From positions 1 through 23,754 of the IMG/VR virus record IMGVR_UViG_3300025655_000294: a stretch of 23,754 nt of DNA; one strand, written 5' to 3'. This document shows positions 15,395 to 22,628 of the stretch, in pieces. Each line of letters opens with the position of its first letter. Within the stretch, counting starts at the first letter, position 1. Source of the DNA: a virus. The notes beneath the pieces were generated by a model. That model saw nothing but the letters and a program-made list of their open reading frames with translations, did not search any database and was not told the origin of the DNA. A program made the translations under genes and the position numbers.

Positions 15395-16651
15395 TCACAA
15401 CTTGACTGGGAATACAAGACCGTCTTGTACTTTTATATACCCAGCTTCTTCCATCGCTTTAACAGTTTGTTCAGATTCACCTGGCGCGAGAGTTCTTCGA
15501 AGAAGTTCCCGCTTAAAGTGTCGAAGGTGGATGTATCCTTGCTTCGAATTTGCCATAGTTTCTTTCGACCATACTGCCATATCTTGCGCTAGTTTACCCG
15601 CCCTAGCCATACCAAAGCCTGCCAATGCACGAGGCATAGCCTCTTCTACTTCAAACATTAAGTCTTTAGTTTTCTGCCAATGGTCCCAAGTAATAATCTT
15701 ATCCTTAGAACTACTAGCTGAAATAGCTAAAGATACTTTAATAAAGTGCGATACTCTACGTTGTGTATACTCAGCTAAGTTTGCATCAGTCGGTATTGGT
15801 TCAAGTCCTGTTTCAATATCTTCGTTGATCTTATCAAATGCGCGGTCATCAAATCTCATAGGTCCATACATCTTTGCAATCTCAGACAAGTCATGTCTCA
15901 GATTAACAATGGTTGCATCTGAAACTTTGTCTTGTAATAAAGACTGAGGAATCTTTTCACCATCATAAAAGACAGGAATGATTCTAGATAATAGACCTTG
16001 TGACCTAGCATCTTCTGGTAAGTTATCAACGAACTGCTCGGGTGTAGCACATGCGATCCAATTTAAACAAGGACCTTTAATAATGTGCTCACCTGCAGTC
16101 TTGGTTTTATGTGAGTATTCTTCTTTACTATCCCACATATCGGTCAAGAACATTTGTAAGTAACGCTCATGTCTTGATAGGAATGTACCAAGTTCTGAAG
16201 TTACTAATGTTAATGACCCATCAAAAAATTCTTCACCCATTGTAGATAGTCGCATGTCAAGTCTTGATGCTTTAGACATATCCACTGCTAATTTTTCTGG
16301 AGTAATTCTATCTTGAATAAGATAGAGAGGAAACTCTTTCAAACCATACTCAACTAATCCAGAATTAAAATTCTCGTGGTCTGGTTTTGTACCAACAGGT
16401 GTTGTTAGTTTACGAAATACTTTACTAAATGGTAGAATCAAACTAACAGATTTGTTTCTCCCTGGTCCCGCTACTAACACAACAAATATATTCGCACGTA
16501 TATCGTAGTTCGCCATAGGCATCCACACTCTTCTGCCCAATGCACCAGACACAGATGACAGCGCCGCCCAAGTTCTAAACAACTTAGGTATCGGACTTTT
16601 TTCTGTAGCCTTTACGCATGCGTCTATATAGTCTTTATATATTCGCGCCAT
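15395..16651 (-). CDS. Phage helicase/primase-type P-loop ATPase (DUF3987-like)
   Basis: The protein has 418 residues. Residues 24-60 (RTWAALSSVSGALGRRVWMP, then NIFVVLVAGPG) lead into a P-loop, G62-P-G-R-N-K67-S68. A probable Walker B/acid is in VTSELGTFLS, followed by an LTDMWDS segment. This order is typical of the DUF3987 proteins of phages, relatives of primase-helicases, although the P-loop GPGRNKS is atypical, with Arg-Asn where GSG is usual. The gene lies directly downstream of the polymerase (17-base overlap, start inside the polymerase 3' end) and upstream of nrdA, so a replication role is likely. No DnaB-type helicase or TOPRIM primase is visible nearby, so this may be the replicative helicase; that is inference. 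Confidence 0.7.
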   Translation of the reverse strand: MARIYKDYIDACVKATEKSPIPKLFRTWAALSSVSGALGRRVWMPMANYDIRANIFVVLVAGPGRNKSVSLILPFSKVFRKLTTPVGTKPDHENFNSGLVEYGLKEFPLYLIQDRITPEKLAVDMSKASRLDMRLSTMGEEFFDGSLTLVTSELGTFLSRHERYLQMFLTDMWDSKEEYSHKTKTAGEHIIKGPCLNWIACATPEQFVDNLPEDARSQGLLSRIIPVFYDGEKIPQSLLQDKVSDATIVNLRHDLSEIAKMYGPMRFDDRAFDKINEDIETGLEPIPTDANLAEYTQRRVSHFIKVSLAISASSSKDKIITWDHWQKTKDLMFEVEEAMPRALAGFGMARAGKLAQDMAVWSKETMANSKQGYIHLRHFKRELLRRTLAPGESEQTVKAMEEAGYIKVQDGLVFPVKL

Positions 16652-18194
16652 CGTGCCCCCTCTCCCATGTTTTCATGTTCTTCCAAGTGTTACCCACTTC
16701 AACAGAGGAAGGTATCACCAATGTTCTCTCGCCTACTTGAATAGGATTTGTCATACACGCAACGATCTTAGGCATCAGCTCATCTATCTTTTCAGTAGGA
16801 ACCTGTCCTAAAATCGCGTCGTGTACTTGTCCTAATACTTGAACACCCTCATCACGCAACTCATTCCACACTCGATATAATCCCATGTTCAATAAATCAC
16901 CAATCGTAGATTGAGGTACGTAAGCAATAGCACCACGTAATGTTGTAGCATCATCTAGCCTACCCCAGAACTGTCTGCGTCTGCCGATAGGAGTAGTTAG
17001 TGTCCCAGTATTTAACAACTCATTTGCTATGTTGTCATGCCACTTGCGTATTCCAGGGAATGCTCCAGGCACTTCAACGTATTTAACTTTATCACCATAT
17101 ACTTTGCCATATACTAGAAGCTCATCAAAACCAGCTTTAGGATCTTGTTGGTGCCAGCGATTCACAGAATCAAGACTGACTACTCCACCATAATAAAGTA
17201 ATTGGAATCTTGTAGCATGTGCTACTTTAATTTTTAAATGTCTAGCCAAAGATGTAGCTGACAAACCATAGTTAGTACCATGACCAGCACGCTTACACAT
17301 ATCTCTAAAACTAAACTGCAAATAATAAGGATTCTCGGCTAGCTTTCTTTCTTGAACAGGATCACCACTCCACCCCATATTTTTCCAGACCATCTTAACT
17401 ACAGTGGTATGCAAGTCACCACTCTCACATGCATCAATATATCCTTGGTCACCTGTTAAGTAAGCAACCACGCGAGATTCCGCCTGCTCCAAGTCTGCAT
17501 AGAACATAGTCATTCCATCATCTGGAATAAAAATTTCGCGCAAGTCTTTGGTTATGTTTTGAAGATTAGTTCCTGTACCCCAAGGGGCTTCTGAAGATGA
17601 CCAACGCCCTGTCTCTGTGCCTGCCACATTATAAGAACAACGAATGCGATTGTCTTTATCTCTTGTAGTTTCTAGCACACCAAGTTGTTTGTCGATATCA
17701 CGTAAGGCAAGAATTGCATTGGCAAATACTTTTGCTCGTGGATAATTTTCGCGCAGTTTCTCTAGCGCCTCACGATCTGTTGAAACTTTTGACTTCCCCT
17801 TTTTATAGGACATGATCTTAGGTATACCTAAGTGTACATAAAATAAATCCTGTAATTGTTTTGGTGAAGCGTGGTTTAAATCTTTACCTGTTGCCGCTTG
17901 GGCAAATAGATTTAACATTCGCTCTAATTTCAAGCGCACTTTTTTCAAGGGGGCACGCATGTTCTTAACTTTCTCTAGGTCTACGCGCAAACCCTTCTGC
18001 ATCATAGCCATCGCAGGCTTGAGGCTATCTATTTCAAACTGATATGTTTTGGAAGTGGTATCGTCTAATTCTTTTTTGATCTTCTGCCAAATCTCTAGAG
18101 TCACCGCGCAATCTAAAGCGCAATAAGTCCAGAGGATCTGCTCAGAATCGAGTTCGATATTTTGTATATCTACGTTCTTTATTATTTTTGCCAT
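16635..18194 (-). CDS. DNA polymerase family A, polymerase part
   Basis: The protein has 519 residues; AGGAG lies nine bases before the ATG. It begins inside the 3'-5' exonuclease domain with Exo III only (Y24-x3-D28 in TYCALDCA). The polymerase domain follows: GTETGRWSSS (192-201), motif A D234-L-E-Q-A-E-S-R241, motif B from R297 and K301 to Y309-G310, and motif C H458-D459-A460. D234 and D459 are the two metal ligands. Two features stand out: the residue equal to E. coli Phe762 is H305, and the residue after the motif C Asp is Ala instead of the usual Glu. The missing Exo I and Exo II are in the separate gene at 18722-19807, so the two products probably assemble in trans. It is expected to be the replicative polymerase of the phage. 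Confidence 0.93.
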   Translation of the reverse strand: MAKIIKNVDIQNIELDSEQILWTYCALDCAVTLEIWQKIKKELDDTTSKTYQFEIDSLKPAMAMMQKGLRVDLEKVKNMRAPLKKVRLKLERMLNLFAQAATGKDLNHASPKQLQDLFYVHLGIPKIMSYKKGKSKVSTDREALEKLRENYPRAKVFANAILALRDIDKQLGVLETTRDKDNRIRCSYNVAGTETGRWSSSEAPWGTGTNLQNITKDLREIFIPDDGMTMFYADLEQAESRVVAYLTGDQGYIDACESGDLHTTVVKMVWKNMGWSGDPVQERKLAENPYYLQFSFRDMCKRAGHGTNYGLSATSLARHLKIKVAHATRFQLLYYGGVVSLDSVNRWHQQDPKAGFDELLVYGKVYGDKVKYVEVPGAFPGIRKWHDNIANELLNTGTLTTPIGRRRQFWGRLDDATTLRGAIAYVPQSTIGDLLNMGLYRVWNELRDEGVQVLGQVHDAILGQVPTEKIDELMPKIVACMTNPIQVGERTLVIPSSVEVGNTWKNMKTWERGHDGANI

Positions 18195-18211
18195 TGCTTT
18201 TGTCTCCTGTG

Positions 18212-18442
18212 TTACTCATAGTCTCTCTCAATTATCATGTCGATATAATGTTTTGCTTTTAGTAAGTCTTGCTTGCCACCCTTGTCTTGGTGTCTACAGA
18301 TATACTTGATTGCATTACCTTCTGCAAAAAGAAATTTGTTCTGGTTAACGAACTCCGATGGTTGTATCTTGAACTTCTTGTAATGATCGCCACCCACTTG
18401 AGTTGAGTATGTGGTCGTTGCTCTATTACTTGTATAACTCAT
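18212..18442 (-). CDS. DUF3310-type small protein
   Basis: The protein has 76 residues. VGGDHYKKFKIQPSEFV, then GNAIKYICRH and DLLKAKHYIDMIIE match the DUF3310 pattern common in phages, sometimes labelled nucleotide kinase without firm proof. It has no P-loop, so kinase activity is doubtful. It lies between the two halves of the DNA polymerase and overlaps the upstream small gene by 17 bases. Confidence 0.8.
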   Translation of the reverse strand: MSYTSNRATTTYSTQVGGDHYKKFKIQPSEFVNQNKFLFAEGNAIKYICRHQDKGGKQDLLKAKHYIDMIIERDYE

Positions 18443-18713
18443 CTATTCCACCTATAATATTAAATACCTCGTTGCGAACATACTGCGGATTTAAGAATGC
18501 ATACTCGCAAACAAGACTAAAATCTTCTGTCTTTCCGCGCAACCATATCTTGGCGCGCTCTTTATTTGATAGACTTTCGCGTGCCTTATTGGTCGACATA
18601 AAGTCTGATATCGCTTGGTCAATTACTGATCTCCACAATCGTACTTCACTTTCGATAGTTACTAAATCATTTGGTATATGTAACTCCGCAAAGTATGGAG
18701 CACGTTTCGCCAT
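18426..18713 (-). CDS. Small phage protein with RLWRSVI / EDFSLVCEYA motif
   Basis: The protein has 95 residues. EVRLWRSVIDQAISDFMS and WLRGKTEDFSLVCEYAFLNP match a small phage protein type I recognise, in which a helix is followed by a DFxxVCxxA block. The function is not established; some relatives lie in replication or recombination regions. It has no homing-endonuclease motif (no HNH, GIY-YIG or LAGLIDADG), which matters because it sits in the polymerase split. It starts eight bases after the stop of the exonuclease half. Confidence 0.75.
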   Translation of the reverse strand: MAKRAPYFAELHIPNDLVTIESEVRLWRSVIDQAISDFMSTNKARESLSNKERAKIWLRGKTEDFSLVCEYAFLNPQYVRNEVFNIIGGIDELYK

Positions 18714-18721
18714 TATTACAT

Positions 18722-19807
18722 CTATTCATCTCTCTTAGTACTCTTTGAAAACTTAGCCATCGTTTTCCAAGCACCCTCGTTTGTATATATCGAACCTAAA
18801 AAGCCTAAGCCTTTCTGTTGTTCGGGCTGTAATGCATGTTGGGCATGCATTGTATCATGAATAGTTCCCGCTACTTTTATATTGTGTTTATATTGTAGCC
18901 ACGACACATCATACGTTTGGTTCTGTGCGACCTTCGTAATCTTTTCATTTTCAAGGATGCGTTTTATCCAAGCCCATGCTTGTTGTTCATGGGTAACATC
19001 AGTCCAATAGTTTTGGAGTACGTTTCGTTTGTCCTTGAATGGTATAACGAGAGCGACAGTATCGCTTGGAGCGAAACCAATACAAGTAATAAAACCGCCG
19101 CCTGTTTCAATGTCGAAACTGAGTGGCTGATCTTCGTTATTCTCTCTAATATACTTTTGTTCGAAGTCCTCGAGGTCTTTGATTTCTGGTTCAATCCATA
19201 ACTCTCTTTCTTTTATTTTAATTTCTGGTGTGTTTGATTCTTCGACTGCCTTCTTGATATCTGCTAAGACAATAGGTCTGAAGTCAAAGTTTCTAATGAC
19301 GGCACTAGGACTAAACGTAGGCATAACTTTGGTCCCACCTGTGAGGTCCGATTTGAGAATGGTTCCCCTGTAAGTACCTATCTTGTCTAGTCCTGTCAGC
19401 GCCCATAACGCAAGGCTACCCATGGCAATAATGACATTAGGTTTGCACGCGTTAAGCTCGTTTTGCAACCGCTCTAACTCGCTCTCATACTCGGGCTTTA
19501 GAAAGCCGAAGCCATTCACAGGATACTTCGAGCGCCACTTATTCTCTTTACTAAACTTAGAATAGTTCTTCTTGTTCATAAAGAAATGGGCGGGGTTCTC
19601 CTGTGCTGGCTTCTGAGCGAGAGCATGCGTAAGCAAACAGTTCTCCACATTTAGTTCTAATATCTCACACATCTTGTGAAACATTTTTCCCGTACTACCA
19701 ATCATGATTTCACCAAGACGTTGCTCATCCGTAGTTGGAAAATCAAATACGAAAGCTATCTTGCAATCACCGTTAGGTTGTTGTGAAGGTACTGTCTGCT
19801 TATTCAT
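18722..19807 (-). CDS. UDG-like domain fused to 3'-5' exonuclease part of split DNA polymerase
   Basis: The protein has 361 residues. Residues about 16-190 resemble the uracil-DNA glycosylase superfamily: FDFPTTDEQRLGEIMIGSTG (21-40), NVIIAMGSLALWALTG (124-139), YRGTI and TFSPSAVIRN (164-173). The family 4 catalytic motifs are altered (GEAPG to FDFPT, HPS to SPS) and the four-Cys iron-sulfur set is missing, so glycosylase activity is doubtful. Residues about 225-345 are the DnaQ-like exonuclease: Exo I D232-I-E234, Exo II N296-x3-D300 and IHDT (H317, D318). The frame ends before Exo III, which opens the 519-residue polymerase gene 528 bases downstream. UDG-like/polymerase fusions are known in phages; here the fusion is broken in two. 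It starts one base after the stop of the SSB candidate. Confidence 0.85.
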   Translation of the reverse strand: MNKQTVPSQQPNGDCKIAFVFDFPTTDEQRLGEIMIGSTGKMFHKMCEILELNVENCLLTHALAQKPAQENPAHFFMNKKNYSKFSKENKWRSKYPVNGFGFLKPEYESELERLQNELNACKPNVIIAMGSLALWALTGLDKIGTYRGTILKSDLTGGTKVMPTFSPSAVIRNFDFRPIVLADIKKAVEESNTPEIKIKERELWIEPEIKDLEDFEQKYIRENNEDQPLSFDIETGGGFITCIGFAPSDTVALVIPFKDKRNVLQNYWTDVTHEQQAWAWIKRILENEKITKVAQNQTYDVSWLQYKHNIKVAGTIHDTMHAQHALQPEQQKGLGFLGSIYTNEGAWKTMAKFSKSTKRDE

Positions 19808-19808
19808 G

Positions 19809-20246
19809 TTAGAGTATTCTCTTTATTGTTGGTTGTAGAATATCTTTATTCTGCCCCACCATCTCGTGCTTGATTAAGCCCTTGAAGGTTTTACCAATTG
19901 CCATCTCTAGCAATTCACTGTAAGGCAGGTCTTCCACATGACCCATGTCTAACCCATTAGTTAGAAATGATTTCAATCCTGTTGCAGGATTGCTTACTTT
20001 CAAGGCATTAGGTGTAGCCCAGAACTCCATACGAGTTGGTAGCACATCCTTGAGTTTATCTTCGGGTAAATCCGAATCAATAACTCCGATCGCCTTGATG
20101 TTTACTCTGACGATAGGGGTATTATTTTTACCCACTTCGTCTGCTCTATAAGATGTTATAGAGAACTCATAACTACCCTCTGGTAAATCGACAGCTTCTG
20201 GCGTGTCATTGGGTGTCATGGTTAAGAAGTCAGCAATATTAGACAT
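19809..20246 (-). CDS. Probable phage single-stranded DNA-binding protein
   Basis: The protein has 145 residues. After a short lead, LPEGSYEFSITSYR, TPIVRVNIKAIGV and ATPNALKVSNPATGLKSFL give an alternating strand pattern, ending GKTFKGLIKHEM and ILQPTIKRIL. This resembles the DUF669/OB-fold ssDNA-binding proteins that sit beside Sak4-type recombinases. There are few diagnostic residues, so the call rests partly on the neighbour. Its ATG overlaps the stop of the Sak4-like gene as TAATG, and AAGGAG lies just upstream, within that gene. It would coat single strands during replication and annealing. Confidence 0.6.
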   Translation of the reverse strand: MSNIADFLTMTPNDTPEAVDLPEGSYEFSITSYRADEVGKNNTPIVRVNIKAIGVIDSDLPEDKLKDVLPTRMEFWATPNALKVSNPATGLKSFLTNGLDMGHVEDLPYSELLEMAIGKTFKGLIKHEMVGQNKDILQPTIKRIL

Positions 20247-21049
20247 TATTTATCTCCTTTCGTATTGCTCTCTTTGAGTTTAGACTGTGCGTTCTTTTGA
20301 ATAGATTCAAATAACTTGTTCAAGTCAAGTTCAATGTTCGGCTCTATTAAAGATGGCGCGGTAACTTTCAGATCCATCTTGTGGTCTGACATTGTACGTA
20401 ACGTGCGCTCTGTTCCTTTGCTAGATGAACGAGTATCTATTCTACATACACAGTTAAAGTATCTACCAATCTTAGTAGATAGCTTCGACCCAACAGATGT
20501 AGGATATGCTTTGGACACACCCATCTCACCTTCCATGTACTGCATATGCGTGGTCACAATGACATTACATTTCACTTCATCACCTGTGATATATTGTATA
20601 ATGTTTTGGACATCACGCGCCGCCGCACCCCACTCGGGTTGGCTAGCTTGCTCTGTTGGTTTTTTGTTATTGAAGACGAGAGCCGCTCTTAAGGCAGCTT
20701 CGCCCATCAGTGTGAGGGAATCAATCACTAGAACTGTATCGTCTCCCCATTCTTTCACAGGACCTAAGTCCTCATCACCATCTTTCCAGTGTGATAATAA
20801 CCGTGCCCCTCGTCTGAACGAGTCAGCCTGTCCTAGTGAATCTCTTAACGTAACATATGATACGTTCTTTACTGCCTCGGGTTTTAAAAACTCGGGCAAG
20901 ATATCAAGTCCGTCATCATAGTCTAGTATACGTAGCTTCTTGCCAGCATTAGCTAAACTTGCTAGAGCTGACGTTTTACCAGAGCCACTATCTCCACAGA
21001 GTAATAGCTTGGTAACACTTGTTGATTTATGTTTACTTATGTTTGCCAT
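20246..21049 (-). CDS. Sak4-like RecA-fold ATPase
   Basis: The protein has 267 residues. The Walker A G19-D-S-G-S-G-K-T26 is followed by ILDYDDGLDIL and a Walker B ending in D110 (TVLVIDSLTL), then NVIVTTHMQY. This is the layout of phage AAA_24/Sak4 proteins, RecA-related single-strand annealing recombinases that work with a partner SSB. A partner candidate follows at once in a TAATG overlap. It is the first gene after a consensus promoter, and AGGAGAC stands nine bases before the ATG. Expected role: recombination-dependent replication or repair in the cell. The distinction from general phage nucleotide-binding proteins cannot be settled by eye. Confidence 0.82.
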   Translation of the reverse strand: MANISKHKSTSVTKLLLCGDSGSGKTSALASLANAGKKLRILDYDDGLDILPEFLKPEAVKNVSYVTLRDSLGQADSFRRGARLLSHWKDGDEDLGPVKEWGDDTVLVIDSLTLMGEAALRAALVFNNKKPTEQASQPEWGAAARDVQNIIQYITGDEVKCNVIVTTHMQYMEGEMGVSKAYPTSVGSKLSTKIGRYFNCVCRIDTRSSSKGTERTLRTMSDHKMDLKVTAPSLIEPNIELDLNKLFESIQKNAQSKLKESNTKGDK

Positions 21050-21074
21050 AAACTGGTCTCCTATAATGTTTTGA

Positions 21075-21102
21075 ATTATATATTATTAAAAAGATTTGTC
21101 AA
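21075..21102 (-). promoter_or_regulatory. Consensus sigma-70 promoter for the Sak4-like gene
   Basis: On the minus strand TTGACA (21097-21102), a 16-base A+T-rich spacer and TATAAT (21075-21080), both consensus. It lies in the only real gap of this part of the array, five bases after the nuclease stop, and gives a leader of about 20 bases with AGGAGAC before ATG 21049. It probably boosts recombination and replication genes inside the longer operon. Confidence 0.8.
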
Positions 21103-21107
21103 GAAAA

Positions 21108-22067
21108 TTATTTACCACCCTTGATAACTTCAAGTTCTTGTGGTTTTGTTTCTTCTAAATCTGGGTGATACTCTTGAGTAAAGTCATTACCAAAGAACAT
21201 TCCCCTTTGTGATTTCGCATGAGCACATGCTTCTCTATATCTACAACCACCGTAGTTTCCACATGATGTGAAGTTCGCGGGATAGTATTGTGAGTTAGCA
21301 TACACATCTGATATACTAAGGTGATGCAACGTATCATTGTACCACTCATCAATCAGTTCTTTCGGTACGTTGTATACTTGTCTTGCAAACCTTGTAAAAT
21401 TCGCGCCTGTCTGTACCGCGTCAATGATGAAGCCATCAACAGGCAACTGCAATACTTCACGACACGCCCAGATGTATGCGAACACTTGGTTGTTCGGCAT
21501 GTAGCCATTGAAATACCATTCAGATAAAGATGACTTGGTTGTTTTCGTATCAACCAGATACAGTCTGTCATCAATAGAAACAATCTTATCTATACGACCA
21601 CTGAACCTGTGACCTTGGTCACCAATGGGTACTTCAAACCTTTGTTCCAATGCGGGCGATCCGTCTGGCATGGTCGCTAGCTTTAGCTTATCATCCCAGA
21701 ACTCCTCTGCTTTCCACACAACCGCTCGGAGCGCCGCCTCTAGTCCTCTTGCATTTTCATCAGCAAGTTTTAAGTCCTCACCAAATTCGCGCAAGACGGA
21801 AGCTACTGCACGTTTCGTGGATTCATTCTTTGTTAAACCCTCGTGCCTTGCCTTGTCTAGTTCTTCTAAACCATGGTGTACTGCGGAACCAAATCCCGTA
21901 GCACTGGAGTAGCTTGTAGATTTCCAACCGTCTAATACAGACAGCTTGTAATATCTAGGGCAAGCTAAGAAAGAACTTAGGCTTGAAGTGTCCCATATCT
22001 TTTGAACAGGTTGACCATTGTCATCCCATACAAACTTTCTAATTCTTGGTAGTTCGCTCTCACTCAT
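21108..22067 (-). CDS. PD-(D/E)XK nuclease, Cas4/RecB-like with probable Fe-S cluster
   Basis: The protein has 319 residues. The order of motifs is SSLSSFLACPRYY (C36), GSAVHH (H64), GRIDKIV (D160), LVDTKTTK (D173, K175), NNQVFAYIW (Q194, Y198), then C269, C275 and C281. H-D-DxK-QxxxY is the RecB/Cas4 nuclease core, and the early Cys with the late three-Cys cluster would bind a 4Fe-4S cluster as in Cas4/AddB. It should be an end-processing exonuclease producing single strands for the Sak4-like ATPase downstream. No cas genes or CRISPR repeats are present, so a CRISPR role is not supported. Ribosome site AAGGAGAC precedes the ATG. Confidence 0.9.
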   Translation of the reverse strand: MSESELPRIRKFVWDDNGQPVQKIWDTSSLSSFLACPRYYKLSVLDGWKSTSYSSATGFGSAVHHGLEELDKARHEGLTKNESTKRAVASVLREFGEDLKLADENARGLEAALRAVVWKAEEFWDDKLKLATMPDGSPALEQRFEVPIGDQGHRFSGRIDKIVSIDDRLYLVDTKTTKSSLSEWYFNGYMPNNQVFAYIWACREVLQLPVDGFIIDAVQTGANFTRFARQVYNVPKELIDEWYNDTLHHLSISDVYANSQYYPANFTSCGNYGGCRYREACAHAKSQRGMFFGNDFTQEYHPDLEETKPQELEVIKGGK

Positions 22068-22323
22068 ATTGTCTCCTTAAGTTTCTGATACTAGCATATC
22101 CAAAATGTTTTTCTCAAACTTCTTTGGTGCTGTGGTTGTCGCACTCTTCTTGGATATACGTTTACCGCTTGACTCTGCATCACGCACATTGATGCGTGTC
22201 GCTTTTAAATACTCTATTATTTTTTGAATCGCCGCCTCATCATTAGATAACTCGACTGAATCTTTTTCTAATAACTCTGTTGGTATTGTAATCTCCTGTG
22301 TCTCACTCATGTTGTCTCCTTAA
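22058..22323 (-). repeat. Duplicated stop/ribosome-site/start leader
   Basis: Two 23-base copies, 22058-22080 and 22301-22323, differ at one base and read TTAAGGAGACAA(T/C)ATGAGTGAGA on the minus strand. Each holds the stop codon of the preceding gene, a strong AGGAG site and the first codons (Met-Ser-Glu) of the next gene. This points to duplication or conversion of an intercistronic module. Confidence 0.7.
22077..22310 (-). CDS. Small charged hypothetical protein
   Basis: The protein has 77 residues, MSETQEITIPTELLEK onwards, acidic in the first half and Lys/Ser/Thr-rich from about residue 45 (GKRISKKSATTTAPKK), ending in a short helix. The start has a strong AAGGAGAC site shared with the nuclease leader. 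It sits just upstream of the nuclease gene. No known fold; probably partly disordered. Confidence 0.65.
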   Translation of the reverse strand: MSETQEITIPTELLEKDSVELSNDEAAIQKIIEYLKATRINVRDAESSGKRISKKSATTTAPKKFEKNILDMLVSET

Positions 22324-22628
22324 TGTTTTGTTGATGGGTCTGTCTTTGTTGAAGCAAATACAGAATCCATTGTGTCTCCTGTTTTATTGTTCCTCTTTTC
22401 CATTTCATCTATCAGTGGTCCCGCTGTTGTAAATGTATGTAATACATCTGCAAGCAAACCAAAGCTACCCATTGTACCATACTTTAATAAAGATAACCTC
22501 ATCCCTATCTCATATAGTGCTGATATAATAACATCCGTATCATACTCTTTGGATACATTCATCAGCGGGTCTTTCAAACTTTCTACACATGCTTCAAATG
22601 AAGCACGATAGTTTTTATCATCTGTCAT
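22320..22628 (-). CDS. Small hypothetical protein
   Basis: The protein has 102 residues, predicted mostly helical (SFEACVESLKDPLMNVSKEY, then DVIISALYEIGMRLSLLKYG), with a polar tail. The ATG overlaps the upstream stop as ATGA, and GGAG lies nine bases before it. The middle segment GSFGLLADVLHTF is moderately hydrophobic but short. Not recognised. Its place in the operon before the nuclease suggests an early gene. Confidence 0.65.
   Translation of the reverse strand: MTDDKNYRASFEACVESLKDPLMNVSKEYDTDVIISALYEIGMRLSLLKYGTMGSFGLLADVLHTFTTAGPLIDEMEKRNNKTGDTMDSVFASTKTDPSTKH

Larger units (their letters stand above)
627..17956. repeat. Dispersed octamer GGGGGCAC, 13 copies in both orientations
   Basis: Exact copies at 627, 2623, 5259, 8680, 11428, 14362 and 17949 on the plus strand, and 2395, 7927, 8486, 12512, 13151 and 16653 on the minus strand (left coordinate given). 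Near copies with four G lie at 7006 (+) and 20803 (-). In oriented form nine of 13 are followed by G and eight of 13 are preceded by A, so the consensus is about AGGGGGCACG. Copies fall in different codon phases, sense and antisense, and one is in the noncoding gap before the small genes. Confidence 0.8.

Noticed and set aside
15366-15947. 193-codon plus-strand open frame
   Set aside because: Antisense to the replication ATPase; no ribosome site, low-complexity Ser-rich product without motifs.
18195-18721. Intron or intein splitting the DNA polymerase
   Set aside because: The gap holds two normal small genes with ribosome sites and family motifs; no intein splice motifs or endonuclease found.
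20316-20921. 201-codon plus-strand open frame
   Set aside because: Antisense shadow of the Sak4-like gene, whose motifs are clear.
21108-22067. CRISPR-associated Cas4
   Set aside because: No repeat array or other cas gene in the window; the neighbours are phage recombination genes.
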